This document shows positions 21,839 through 33,929 of a stretch of DNA of 64,000 nucleotides, piece by piece. The stretch is taken from positions 5,089,924-5,153,923 of the forward strand of contig NW_006917092.1 of NCBI RefSeq assembly GCF_000516985.1, written 5' to 3'. Below the pieces are notes generated by a model, which did not search any database, was not told where the DNA came from, and saw nothing but the letters and a program-made list of their open reading frames with translations. The translations under genes and the position numbers were made by a program. The stretch's first letter is position 1, and each line of letters begins with the position of its first letter. Source of the DNA: Pestalotiopsis fici W106-1 (lineage: Eukaryota; Ascomycota; Sordariomycetes; Amphisphaeriales; Sporocadaceae).

Positions 21839-22821
21839 GATTGGAAATCTCACAATGTAGTGTAACAGGCTAGGATTCATGGACCGCTACAGAACTGAAA
21901 AGGATGAGGTTCTTCCAAGACTTTTGGGATGTATCATCGCAGCCTTCCTAGGAATGATTGGACACGGATCGTTGTTAAGACTGCATGATAACGCTCCTGC
22001 CGTTACCAAGCCATAAGGAAGATAGCGCCGTCGCCCAACACGTAGGTCCTCATAAAAATGTCATTTCCTTCACTGCAATTTTTCCCCTCGCAAAGGGGGC
22101 ACAGGGTTTCGTTAACATGGCCGTAAGGCTCCTTCAACTGCAATTTCCATTGTCACGAAGAGGGCACCTCAACAGCTATACTGGACTCATGGACCTCGAC
22201 CTTTCAAATTTTCTTTCATTAGTGTACCTAGCTTTAGATCCGGGATGATCAATTAGTAGATTGAATATCTCAGAACATGTAGTATAATAGCCAAGAACCG
22301 TGGCCGCCAACAAACTTGAAAAAAGGTGAGGCTCCTTCAAGCTTTGTGAAATGTACTATCACAGCCCTCCAAGGCATGGCTAGATGTGGATTATTGGTAA
22401 CACTGTGTAATGACGCCCTGCCGTTTACTGAGCCATAAGGCTACCTGCGAAGTGGGAGGACACTCACTTTCGAAGAGTTATTAGGCAAGGCGTCCGAGCC
22501 TCGCCTTCACTGCAATTTTCCCTCTCACAAAGGGTTCAAAAAAGTTTACCGAGGCGTCTACCACCAGCTCTGCACACAGCCTGACTTGTTATTATAAGCA
22601 TGGAACTTTTGGACCCGTCTGATATGTGCATGCAATTTCAGCTCTCTTGGAAAAGGTCAAGTTCGGTGAATTCCTTCACTGCATTTCTTCCCCTCAAAAA
22701 GAGGGCATCGTTACACCAGAGACTTTTGCTCCTCAATGCCCATACCATTAGCAACTCATGGGTCCTGGCCTCGCAAATGTTCTTTCAATATTGTAGCTTT
22801 AGTTTCGGGATGATCAATTAG
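21839..22821 (+). repeat. Diverged tandem duplication, two units
   Basis: Unit A is about 21839-22256 and unit B about 22257-22821. Both begin with a related AATCTCA/ATATCTCA..ATGTAGT block, continue with GAGG(T/C)TCCTTCAAG-like, CGC(T)CCTGCCGTT and AAGCCATAAGG-like blocks, contain the CACTGCAATTT motif (22071 and 22137 in A; 22508 and 22677 in B), share ACTCATGG..CCT.. then (T)TTCTTTCA, and both end in the identical GGGATGATCAATTAG (22242-22256 and 22807-22821). Unit B is about 150 bases longer. Similarity is patchy, so the duplication is old. No protein coding is evident. Confidence 0.75.
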
Positions 22822-23054
22822 GATCTTGCTAAAGGCGAAACATCAAGGAATCGGGCCTATGCCCATGATAACAATGTTCACAAGTGCAGGTAAATTCCAG
22901 GTTCATTCTATCAATGCTGAACAGCAACATATGAGTATCGATAGCTCTATGATCCCCCAAACGCCCAGAACACCGTACACAGAACTCTTGAATTTCCAAA
23001 AATGCTATAATCCTACGAACTATACCAATGCAATGCCGTCCCATGCTGTGCTCA

Positions 23055-24486
23055 TTAAATACCCGCAGCCGTAAAACTCAACAAACTTCCAAATGTCAAG
23101 CCTGCCACGAGGCAAAGTCCCATGAATCCACCGGAAGCCTCTCTCTCGCCCTCGTCAACCCACTCTCCGGCGGCCATCATGCAGTTGGACGCCAACCAGC
23201 CATTGGTCAGACCGTAGGGGAACTGCACCAGTAACAGGTAGAAAACATCCGAGTTGATGACGGCGCCCCGGCCGTGAATATTGCACAGCGCGTAAAGAGG
23301 GAGGAACAACGTTCTCATGATGCTGACGGCAAACAGGATCACCGGCCTGTCTCGGCAGGGGAAAATCAACGCACTAGATCGCCCACCTAAATCGCCGAGG
23401 TTCCAAAAGAAGAAACCCAGAGGAATGAAAGCAGCCGGCTTGAGCAACGGGCTTGCCGACTCGGGCGGCGTGACCGAGAGGACCTTGGGCGTGAGGACCG
23501 GGAAGAACATGGCAATGGCAAAGCACATGAAGACGGCAGCCGCCAGCCAGTGAAGCTTTCGGAAGAGCGTCGAGATGCTGACGACCTTGCGGGCCGCGCG
23601 CTCGGCCTCCTCGATCGAGTTGAACGATGCGGCCATGTTTTCCACCATGCGGGATTCGACGATGCGGTTATGACGGCGCACGAGCGGGATGAAACCCACA
23701 ATGGCCAAAAGCGAGACAAGGACGGCCGTCAAAAAATAGATGAACGCGGCATGACCAGCTCCGTGCGTGCCCTCAGCAGCATCTGTTGTCGATTCTTTCG
23801 GAGGCGCAACCAGAACCGAGATGATTTGAGTGAGGGGTGGCAATACGCCGGCAACACCCTGACCAGCCATAATGGCCTGCATATACTCGGGCCTGCCAAA
23901 GCTTGCAGCAAACGCAAACGCTCCATTCTGGATAAGGCCTGCTGCCCAAGCTGTTCCAGCCACCATAATCAAAACAAAGACGAGGTATTGGCCCGGCGTA
24001 GCATCCAAAAAGGCACTCGTTGAGATGGTGAGGAGCGCAAAGACGGCAATGTTGATATAAAGCGCCAGGTTGATCCGGAAGGGATACGACGCAGTGTATT
24101 GAATATTGGTGAGGATCGCCATGGCGCTCAGGTTTGTGACCGTGGACACGGATATAATGGCCGACTGAAAATTCTGTAGCACCCATTCATCCGTCTGGAA
24201 ACGTCCTTGGAAGTACGGGGCAGCGGCGAGGAACATGTTCCTAAAGGCACAAAACTGTCAGTAGGCTGCGGGTTGAATTTCGGGAGAAAAGATTGCAGTA
24301 AACATACCAGGCCCAGAGCATGGCCACTCCCAAGAGCGCAAAGATGCCATATTCCATCCATGAGAATGGCACGTCATGCTCCTGTTCGTGCGATCTGGTA
24401 TTCTCCAAGAACTGCGAGTCCTCGTTCAAAGGCGCATACTCCTGCTCAGGCTCCTTCTTCTGGAACAAGGATCGTATCCGATCCAT
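23055..24486 (-). CDS. Equilibrative nucleoside transporter (ENT/SLC29 family)
   Basis: Membrane carrier for nucleosides and nucleobases, related to yeast FUN26, which acts at the vacuole. Exons are 24486-24308 and 24240-23055; the join gives ...AMLWAW-NMFLAAAPYFQ, the ENT transmembrane-1 signature, and a protein of about 454 residues. About eleven hydrophobic segments follow. Family marks include SYPFRINLALYINI, the NGAFAFAASFGRPEYMQAIMAGQGVAG region, and the C-terminal FFFWNLGDLGGRS and TNGWLASNCMM motifs. A long charged cytosolic loop lies about residues 250-290. The N-terminus contains an acidic EQEYAPL stretch that could serve as a dileucine-type sorting signal (inference). Plasma-membrane versus vacuolar location cannot be decided. 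Confidence 0.92.
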
Positions 24487-25661
24487 AGTGCTCGGCTTTG
24501 GAGGGCGTACTCAGTGCCCAGGTTGGTATATCGAGTATGATCTTCAGAGTCGAACAACGATTGAATTCGTGTAGTGTCTTTTGTCTATCCTTTGACAGAG
24601 ACCTCGGGAAAATATACACCGGTGCTCAAGTGGTAGGTTCCAGGCCGGTTGTCGACGTGGAAAGACCGAAACCGGGCTGCTCTCTTGATGGCCGGCGTTT
24701 TATCAACTTATCAATGCATGACTTTGTTGAGACAGGCGATTTCGAACCTATCGATCTTGTTCGTGACTTTGCCTATGTAGTGGTCGCGCGATGTTGTTGG
24801 GGGGGTTCCTGTATGGTGAATGGTTGGCCCGTTGTGCCTGAAGGGTCATTCGTGCATGTCATCAGCGAGATAAGGGACGTCGTGACTCGCTGATCTGGGA
24901 GGCTGCGGGCGCCCACAGGTCGTTTTAGTGCGGTACCCTTAGCAGCAGTCCACTCCACTTTTGTAGGCGGTAAACTGCCCGGGTGATCCGCCCCAAGCGA
25001 TCTCTCGGTAATTGTCATACATTTACACGGTACATTATCGCCGAATTTAAGCTTGTTTTTCTTACCGCAGTCCCGCGTCAATCAAATACACCCAGCGATA
25101 TGTTCTGCTGTGAACAATAGCACTTACATACACTTACTCACTCATTCGCACTCTAGCATCGCGCACTCAGTATTAATGATTTCCATTTGCAGTTCTATAA
25201 TAAAGTACTATCAGTACCCGGCAGCAGTATGGTATCAACCGTCCAAAACAACTGAAAACCAAAGCGCATGTAGTGATTCAGATCATGCATCCGTCCTTGC
25301 CAAGAAAAAAGCTGTTGCCTATAACACGCTGGGAGGGGAATAGGCACTCAGTCTGCCCAAAATGTCCTGGAGATTCAGCTCCATGCTTCACACCTTTCAC
25401 GAGACTGTATAGCCCTGATACTTCACCGATCAGGTCAGCACATCTCTCACTCTATATGTTCCAAACTGCTGCCGCCAAGTAGTGCACGCAGATTATACGT
25501 CAAATCGGTCCACATTGCCATGCTATTCTCCGACAATTCTTGTGCTGTAGACGTTGCAGGATATTTTCGCAATCCTGGCCGGTATTTCGAACTCGTCAGA
25601 CCCATGGCCGTGAGCGTTTAGTCCAAAAGCTCCAAACATGAAGTTGAGGCTATTTCAGGAT
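24487..25661. other. Intergenic: 5' region of the transporter and 3' region of cla4
   Basis: 1.18 kb, no credible gene. Several open stretches exist on both strands (for example 24498-24893) without family features. Confidence 0.55.
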
Positions 25662-28308
25662 CTATTTGGCGCTTCTGCGGAAGGCCAACAGCTCCGAGAG
25701 GCTGGGAATCGGGCAGCCATGCTTGAGGAAGTCATGCTGCAAAAGCTCATCTGACGAGGCACGGCTCTTGACGTCGACACACAGACAAACAGAGAGGAAA
25801 GCCTTGAGCTCCTTGCTCAGCTTCTCCGGCTTCTTGAGTCGTGGTGTTCCGTTAGTAGCGATGAGGTACAAGGCCTTCAATGGCTCCTCGTTCAGATATG
25901 GGGGCTCCGATTCGATCATCTCAATAGCCATGATACCAAGAGACCAGATATCGACCTTGGGGCCATACTCCTTCTGCTTAACCACCTCGGGAGCCATCCA
26001 GTACGGTGTTCCAACCATGGTTGCACGCTTAGACTTGGTCTCAGTAAGCTTGGCGCAGAAACCAAAATCAGCTGATTTTGTGTTAGCAACAGGCTCTCAA
26101 TCCAACATGGTATTTTTGCCATCAACTCACTAATCTTGACGCTGCCACGAGCATCCAGCAGGACGTTATCACTCTTGATATCACGATGGATGATCTGTTG
26201 AGAGTGAAGATGTTGCAGACCGGCACAAGTCTGCGACACGTTAGTTACCACTTCTCATTATGAAATCATGTTTTGCTTACCTCGAGACAAATGGTAGAAA
26301 TTTGCTCTTCCGTAATGACCGGGTTGTTGTCAATGACATCAGTCAAGGCACCACCCTCCATATACTCCATAACCACCCAAAGCTCGGCGTTGTTGTTTCG
26401 CAGGAATGCATCCAGGAAGTTGACAATGTTGCGGTGTTTGCTGTCCTTCATGACCATAATCTCGTTAACAATGAGCTCCTTACGGGGTTGGTGAGCCAGA
26501 TCCATCTGCTTGATAGCGACCTGTGCTCTAGGTCCTTGCGAACGCAGCACCTCACGAGCCACTGCAGAGACGGCCGTCTCCTTGACCTTTGCGACGTAGA
26601 CGGAACCGGAAGCACCCTGACCAATCTTCTTCTGCTTGGAGTAGGACAAGTTGGGGTCGTCCTTGGAGACAGCCTCGATAAGTTTTGCCATGACTTCCTT
26701 CTCCGACATGGTGGACATGCGAACGTCTTGCTTGCGCTCTGCTGCCGTTGGCTTGGCGGTCAAGGCCGCCTCGGCAGCCTTTACACCATCGCTCGGTTGA
26801 GGCTGAGGCTTTGCAGGCACATTGAGAGGCTTGACAGGTGCAGGCAATCGAGAAGCTTGGCTTTGAGCTTGTGACTGGCCGTTTGTACGTGGCTGGGATG
26901 AGCCATTGGTGCCATTGGGATACCGCTGAGCATTGGGGTTCTCGGGTCTCGGGGGTGCCTGGCGCTGCTGAACCGAGGAGGAACTCTGCTGTGTCGCAAT
27001 AGGTGGTCGCTGGGCAGATCCGGGAGCAGGAGGAGCCGGCCGTTGGGCCTGGAGCCGGGCTGCTTGCTGGGATGCAGAGCCCGGGGCCGGCGGCGCAGCA
27101 CGGGTCGGGTTGTAACGATCGGGCGAGGCACCGCCGTAACCCCCGCCAATTTCCTGCTGCGCGAGCGGAACCTTGGTCTTGGGCAGAGAAGCATTGTATT
27201 CCTCCAGCTCTCTTCTCTGATCTTCCATCTCCCTCTGCCTTTGCATCTCGAGCTGCTTCTGCCTCTGCTGCTCGCGCTGGGCCTCGGGCGACACATAGTT
27301 GGAGGCCATGGCCTGCATCTGCTGCCTCTGCTGTGAGGTTTCGCCTGTGCCAGGGCGGCTGGCATTGGACATGGCCTGGTTTGGTTGGCCAGGGCCATAG
27401 CTGTTGTTACGCTGTGCTGGAGTTGGGGGAGCTGGCCTGGGCGGGGCCACGGATGTTCCTACACCATAGCCGAGCTGCTTGTTGCCCTGGCCGCCGGCCG
27501 GAGGCGTTGGTGTCAGGCTCGAGTACTGCTGGGGGTTCTCTGCTCTCTTAGTAAGATCGGAGTAGAAGTCCAGAACCTCAAAGACTGCTTGGGGATTGCG
27601 CTCATAGTCTTCCTTGGTGATAGCTGACGAGTTGAGCAACTTGGACCACTCTGGGGGCAAGCCAACGAACTGGCCAGTAGACGGATCGAAACCGACATGC
27701 ACCGCATGTGAGAAGTTGGTCGGGTTGCTCACGCCACCCATGGTAGGGCATCGGCCGTATAACATATCGATCCAGTCGTATAGATCATCATCAGTCTTGG
27801 TTCTGATCTGCAACGTCCGTATGCCATTATCGTCGTCGCCGGGGCTATTCGACTGGGTGCCGGTTTGTCTCTTGATTTCAAAGATGGTACCGGCAGCCTC
27901 GACTCTGCCCACTCCCACAACATCCTTTAGATACAATGTGTACGAAACCTTACCGCCCTCGGTCTTGTGGAAGTCTAGCGCTTCCTTGCGAAGAATGAGG
28001 AACTTCTGTTTCCAGGGCTGAATGAAGTTGCGGCTCTCCTTAACGGTGGCCCACCCCTCCTTGATGACAGCGACACCGCCCATACCGTCATTGTTGGAGC
28101 GCTCACGTGCCAGCGGTAACGAGATGGTCGAGCCCGTGTACGTTGAGGTAGCTGTCCGAGGAACTGGCGATATGGTCATGTTCGCCATGCTGCCGGGCAA
28201 GTTGGTGTTGGGGGTGATGTTGAGGCGCGGTCGGTCGGTGGGCGGACGAGGTGCCGGGCCAGGGTTCATAAACTGACCAGCGTTGTAAGCACTGCCATTG
28301 TTCGCCAT
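25662..28308 (-). CDS. cla4: PAK-family protein kinase Cla4 (PH-CRIB-kinase)
   Basis: Serine/threonine kinase activated by Cdc42/Rac, acting at the plasma membrane in polarity, septation and hyphal growth. Exons are 28308-26281, 26230-26131 and 26071-25662; about 845 residues. Domain order: PH domain (about 80-188), directly followed by a CRIB motif (about 191-208, [14 protein letters not shown]), a long Pro/Gln/Ala-rich linker with PAPPAPGS repeats, and a kinase domain (about 560-830). Catalytic marks are [12 protein letters not shown] (Lys about 600), [20 protein letters not shown] (restored only by splicing intron 26072-26130) and [10 protein letters not shown]. The PH domain distinguishes Cla4 from Ste20. 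ATG 28308 was chosen as the first Met of the conserved MANNG start; an upstream in-frame ACG-type opening is ignored. Confidence 0.95.
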
Positions 28309-31300
28309 GGTTAGTTTTGATGGAGATTGGGCAGCGCAGAGGCAGCAAATGGTCAATTCTCAAAGTTCGGTCATGAAACATCAAAGAGTCGTCGCGCTCT
28401 CGTCGAGTGTCCAGGGCTCAAGCAGGGCACTGATTGCAAAAGGGTCGACACTCTTGAGTGGGCGCCTGCAATAGGAAGGCAGGAGGTGGGTAATAGGTAG
28501 GACTGGACGACAGGCTCAGGGAAACTCTAGTAGTATGCCCCGCCGCCACTTTCGAGGCCTAAGGGGGGGGGGGTTTGAGCTCCTGAGTTCAGTTCTGGGC
28601 TGGACTTGGACTGGGTTGGGTTGTGCTCGGCTGTAACTCTCTGGCTCTAATGCGTAATAAGATAGCCGTCGGCTCTTTTGGCTCCTCAGCTTCAGCGCTG
28701 CGCAATGCAAAATAGTCGGTCGCTCGACAGACTGGATGAGGGCGATTGACCGCCAAGGGCGGCGCTTGGGTGCGGTAGTCCGTTTATTCGGTGAATTAAT
28801 TTGGTTCATTGATGGGTTCGTTCCTTGTTGTGACCCAGAACCATTGAATTGGGGGTGGGAAGACGGAATTCCGTCGATCGATACTAGGACAAAAGAAAAA
28901 GAAAGGAAAAAACGGATAGCTACAAACCAAAAAGAATCAGACGTACCTCTTCTGCTCTTCTGCCATTTGTATATACTCTGTACACCAACAACTAAACCGT
29001 GAGCCTGCGTCTCTGCTGTATGTGTGTATGTATGCGTGCGTGTTACGAGTTCAAGGGTCGGTCAGGCAGGTGGTAGCTAGCTGTCTTCTTCAGCTGAAGC
29101 GCAAACCAGACTCGAGTCGACTTCCCAGATCTTGTTTCACTTGAACTGCGCTCGGGCAAAGATTCGCTACTGCTTTTGCTGCTGCCGATGTCGTCCAGCA
29201 AAGGTTCAGCACTAGAACAGGTAATATTCGGACGTCACTAAAGGTAGAAATGCGCCAACTGTAAAATTAGCTCCCAAGCGCTCCTCCGAATGCCTGGACT
29301 TTGGAGAACTTGTGACGCAGCGCCTGCTTTCGCCAAGCGCAAAAAAAGGAGCACAATGATGCAGAAGCGATGAATGAGTGAGTGGCAGTTTGCAGCGTGC
29401 AGTAAGTGTGCAGGGAGCTGCGTCCAGTAGAGGCAGACCAGACGGAACAGGTACCGTCAGAAGGGGGGCAACTGAGGGGTTCAATTTCATGCCGCCGGGA
29501 CTCACCAAAAGGAGGGCAACAAAGTTGAAAGCCTATGAATAATGCACACAGGCACAAGACAGGGCCCATTGAATGATGTCTTATTACAACTACAGTCCCA
29601 TGCATAAAGAGCAAAACCCGTGACCAACAATTCATCGGTCGAAATGGTAAATCTAGCCGCCTATCTTCCTCGGGGGCTTTTGCAACCGTCTCCAAGTGTT
29701 TCTCCTGATAGTGATGTACGAGTAGTAGAGCAAATACGTAGTACGTACTATGTAGTATGCAGTCTGGAGGAAATGTAGGCATGTTGCTGGCATGTAGACG
29801 TGCGTCCAAGTGGAGTTTGGAGCCGCCGCGAACAAAGTGCTGGCGCGCTTCGAACCCCGCCAAGAGATTATGAAAGGGGGTCCTAGGCAGATCGACAGCG
29901 GGAGAGCCGCTCGTTGGTTGACGATATGGTTCCTGAGGCAGAAGAGAGTCCTCCTCGATCCAAACACCCACGCAAGAGTATTGTTCAGATCGATTTTCTT
30001 GTCAATTATACGCAATCCAATAATATGACAAATTCGCCAATGGTTGAACCAATACTTCAGGTTCAGTAATCTTAAAGACGTGGCGTCTCCTTGATTCTGA
30101 ATTTTTACCTAGTCTTTTAGCATCTTTCGTCCACTTTTAAATAATTATCTACAGACATTTCCAATTGGCAAGTCAATTGGCTTTCAATTCAACAACAATA
30201 ACTACCTACCATTCAACTGCGGCCATCTGGATTTGCCTATACTTTGTACACGAATCATACTTATTTATCCCCTTTGTTTCCGGTTAGACTGTTGACAATT
30301 AAATCATGGTATATATGTGTCTCTTGTCTGCTTTGAAAGCGTTTAATGCTCTGGGATCTTTAAGAGAGAGTATTGTTTGCTGCCAGTCACAGCTGAAAGC
30401 GCCAGCAGGGGCCCAATGATCTCCAGGACCCCCATTGTTCCATAGAAGTCGCATGGGTCAAAAGTCAGGCCATTTCGCACTCCCTTTAACGGATGCTGGA
30501 CTATTTGCGCCTGCATTTCTCTTATTCCTTCTCTCTCCCCGAAAGGGGTCATTCATCACTATTAGATCTGCAAATACAAATTTGCCACAGCGCACACAGA
30601 TTGTGAGACTGATTGCAGAATCTGGTAGAGATGGGAAAACAGCTGCGTGGGTGAATATAGGAGGTTTGCTGATCTCCATAGCGCTACAGGGAAATGGCTA
30701 TTGCCCAACTGTGCCCGAATTTGTAGCCGGTCTTTAGCAAAGCAGATTAGTAAATGGAGAGTGTATTCCCAACCCCTGGCATAATCCACTCGCAAACTTT
30801 CTCCTTGTGGCTTGCGGAGGCTGATGTGTTACTTTCTTGAACGCCCGCGGGAGATCGCCATTCAGGTCCCACGAAACCGTCAAAGCTACAGTACACCAGC
30901 TGCAGGCCGGTGAACTCTGATTTTCCCATCACCGTCATTGTAGTCTGTGCATAGTCGGACAAGTCTGGGAAGGTAGGGAAAGAAAAAGTCGGGGATTGAA
31001 AAGTCGTTTCGACAATGCTTCCTGCCCATCCGTCAAAAAAGTGACAAAGCGGCCCAGGCGTCCGGTTCTTCCCCATGCAATCATCAATCGGCCGTGGTAA
31101 GCGTCGACAGGGGTTCTGTGACAAGATCCGCACATCGGAAACAACATTTTGAAGTGTCTGTTCTCGTGTTTCGAACAAGAGCTCTCCTCTCGCTTGCGCT
31201 ACGGCTGTTCCATGTCAGCAAGGCCATGATTGGAAATTCTTCTGAACGGGTACCTGCTTATTAGGTGGTGCTTCAAACTCTATTGGAGGCAGCAAGGGGG

Positions 31301-31689
31301 CTTTCGCAGTGGCGATGGCATTACGAAGCAGGTGGTGGACCAAAGACTTGGCAGCCAGTATAGGTGATACACAGGAATCTTGTCCCCAGGAACCTCATCA
31401 CAGGGGTCTTGTCATCAAATTGCGAAACTCAATCAATTACGCCTGAGATGGTCTGCCTTGCTCAAGTAATATCTAGGAATGATTTTCTACCGAGGTAACT
31501 TGGAATGGCCTCGACATCCGTCAAGCATTGGATAAACTTGCTCTCTCAACCTTTGCCGGGTGTACATTTAGTAAGTCGTCAAATATAGCAACAACAGACG
31601 TCGATTTGCATCACAACAGGTACCGGTAGGCAGGTAAGTCATTGTGTCAACCATCGCAGTTTATAACTACTTTCTATTTGGAAAACCGC
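28309..31689. other. 3.4-kb region between cla4 and the glycyl-tRNA synthetase gene
   Basis: Contains the 5' region of cla4 and the 3' region of the synthetase. Apart from the weak reading frame at 30747-31178, no frame is protein-like. A G10 run occurs near 28565, and a perfect 12-base palindrome TAGTACGTACTA at 29739-29750. Confidence 0.5.
30747..31178 (-). CDS. Weak candidate reading frame, or gene relic
   Basis: A 143-codon frame with fairly protein-like composition (for example GPLCHFFDGWAGSIVE and TVMGKSEFTGLQLVYC) ends in TAG/TAA context at 30747. It begins without a clear ATG. Upstream on the same strand a short open stretch near 31265-31390 looks exon-like and ends at a GTACCC..CTGAC..ACAG intron-like segment, but the phases do not join without a stop. 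This may be a decayed gene or noise. I recognise no family. Confidence 0.2.
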   Translation of the reverse strand: MFETREQTLQNVVSDVRILSQNPCRRLPRPIDDCMGKNRTPGPLCHFFDGWAGSIVETTFQSPTFSFPTFPDLSDYAQTTMTVMGKSEFTGLQLVYCSFDGFVGPEWRSPAGVQESNTSASASHKEKVCEWIMPGVGNTLSIY

Positions 31690-33929
31690 CTATCGGACGG
31701 TCACTTCAACTTCCTGGCCTTCAAATGCAGGCAATTCAGCCTGGACATCTTCCCACGTCTTGGAACCCTCGACCACAGCTTGGATAGCGGCAACGATCGT
31801 GTCCTCGTCAGCACGAACCTGCTTGGTCGAGTCACGATCTCTGAGTGTGATGGACTTGTCCTTCACAGTCTGGAAGTCAATGGTAATGCCAAGTGGTGTA
31901 CCAAGCTCGTCGTTACGGCTGTAACGCTTGCCGATTGTAGCTGAAGAGTCATCAATGCGGCTAGAGATACCCAACTTGCGAAGTCGTTGAGACAGATTGG
32001 CGCAGAAGGGTCTGAATTGGTCATTGCTGGAGAGAGGCACGATAAGAACCTTTGTGGGTGCCACTGTGGGAGGGAAAGAAAGGACCTAGAGTAGGTGTTA
32101 GTATTCAATAAAAGTCTCTTGATCCATGTGTCACTTACACCACGGGCCTCATCACCGCCCTCGCTGCCACGTGTCCAGTAGCAGTGCTCCATGAGACTGT
32201 AGAGAATACGGCCAATACCAAAAGATGGCTCAATAACGTTGGGAGTGAACTCCCGGGTGTTCTCGACCCGCTTTCGCTTGGCGATAGTGACCAGCTCCTT
32301 GGGCACAACCACCTTGCCGTCACCGACACCAGGAACATCAATGGCGATGGAGTCGGCCGACTCCAGAGTCTTGGAGAGCTCTTCCCTCTTCTCTTGCGAA
32401 GTAGACACGAGGGCCGCCTCAACAACCCTGCCATCCTTCTTGAAGTGAGGGCCAAACTTCTTCTTGTCCACCTCGACTTGGTACTCTTCAATGGTAATGG
32501 GCTCAGGCAGACGTTCACGCACGAGCAGCGGAGCGCCAGTCTTCTTTGCGTGCACGCTGAGATCGTAGGCGGAACGGTCAGCACAGCCAACACACTCAAT
32601 CCAGCCATACGAAGTCAGAAGCTCAGCGTCCCAGCAGTCGGCAGCATAGTGAGCCATCTCGTTGGCCATGTGCTGGCGGAAACGGATCTTGGTCTGGTCC
32701 ACACCAATCTTCTTCAAGAAGAGGTGGATGCGGGCAAGGAAGTAACCCAGGGTCTCATTGTCCACAGTGCCGTTGGCGACGGCCTCACCAATAGTCACCT
32801 TCTTCACGTCAGTCTTGCCAGACAGCTGAGTCTCTCTGTTGAGCAGAACAAGCTCAACATCCTTGACGTCGTTGAATCGGGTGTGCTTCTTGCCACCCTG
32901 GGGGTCGACGAAGTGCTCAATCTCGGCCATCAAGAACTCTCGCACACGCAAAAGACCGGCTCTCGGGGAAATCTCATTTCTGTAGGATCGGCCAATGGAG
33001 GCAGAGGCGAAAGGCATCTGCTGCTGGTTGTACTCTAGCAGCTTGGCAAAGTTCAAGAATTGTCCCTGAGCAGTCTCGGGTCGCAGGTAACCGGGCACGT
33101 TGCTGCTCGGGCCAATTGCAGTCTGGAACATGAGGTTGAAAGCCACAGGAGGCGAAGGCTGAACGCCAGTAGCAGCATTTCTGAGGTCGTACTTCTTGAT
33201 CAGCTCACCGAGCTCGTTGCCATCGTAGTTGTCAATCTTGGCCAGAATCTCCTCATACTCCTGCACAACAGCGTCTTCGAGCTTGACAGCCTCGACGGCG
33301 CCCTTGTTCTTTCTCTTCTTCTTCTTGGGGTCCTCCTCCTTCTCCTCAATCTTCTGGCCACGAGCCTCCTTGTCGCCCTTCAGGCGCGTCTCCAGCACCT
33401 CCTCAACAAAGTGGTCAGCTCGCAGGATTTCGCCGTTCTTGGGGTCCTTGCACATCCAGTCGGCGAACTTGTCAACGTGGCCACTTGTCTTGAGAACCTC
33501 GTGGGGAGTCAAGACACTGCAGTCGACCTCGAGCATGTCCTCCTCGAGAATGAAGTGCTTGCGCCATTGGTCAATAATGTTGGCCTGCAGACCACAGCCC
33601 GGCGGGCCGTAGTCGTAGAGACCGGCGATACCACCGTAAATCTCAAAAGCAGGCGTGTAAAACAGGCGACGTCGGAGTAACGAGTCCAGGGCAGGACGGT
33701 CGAGGGGCTGGCCCTTGAGGGTCGTTGCTGATGGGGCCATGTCTGTCGCTCCCTTTGGGGATTTTTTCTTCTGTGGGACAATGTATCGATGGATGGGTGC
33801 AGACGTTTGAAAGGCCCTGCGCAGCGACAGTGACGTTGGTGCGGGTGTCACTGGTAGTATACGCCGGTAGCAATAATTGTTGTTTATACCATTTGTGAAT
33901 GGTTTCGCAAAAAAGTGAGGGCCCCTCAT
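31690..33929 (-). CDS. grs1: Glycyl-tRNA synthetase, dual mitochondrial/cytosolic
   Basis: Class II aminoacyl-tRNA synthetase that charges tRNA-Gly. Exons are 33929-32139 and 32085-31690, separated by a 53-nt intron; 728 residues from the first ATG. Residues 1-63 are rich in Arg/Ser/Thr with few acids and an RRAFQTSAP-like cleavage context, as expected of a mitochondrial presequence. A second ATG at 33740 (residue 64, MAPSATTLKG) gives the cytosolic form, as in other eukaryotes using one gene for both compartments. Class II marks include YRNEISPRAGLLRVREF (motif 2) and EPSFGIGRILYSLMEH (motif 3), then the anticodon-binding domain APTKVLIVPLSS in exon 2. A Lys-rich insertion (about residues 195-215) interrupts the catalytic domain, which is known for eukaryotic GlyRS. 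Confidence 0.96.

Larger units (their letters stand above)
18617..23054. other. 4.4-kb gene-free region with diverged repeats
   Basis: No frame looks like protein. The region carries the tandem duplication at about 21839-22821 and the recurring CACTGCAATTT motif listed separately, plus short palindromes such as TTTTGAG-A-CTCAAAA at 21672-21686. It separates the 5' end of ipk1 from the 3' end of the nucleoside transporter gene. Confidence 0.6.

Noticed and set aside
24745..24765. TTCGAACC sequence resembling a tRNA B box (also at about 29850 and 56575)
   Set aside because: No matching A box, acceptor stem or clover-leaf pairing could be found around any of them.
29267..29971. 234-codon minus-strand frame upstream of cla4
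   Set aside because: No ATG-supported start with good context, Cys/Leu/His-scattered composition, no recognisable domain; read as chance.
32184..33680. Long plus-strand frames (284 and 206 codons) inside the glycyl-tRNA synthetase gene
   Set aside because: They are antisense to a certain gene, Leu/Val/Ser-biased as expected from its codon use, and show no family signature.
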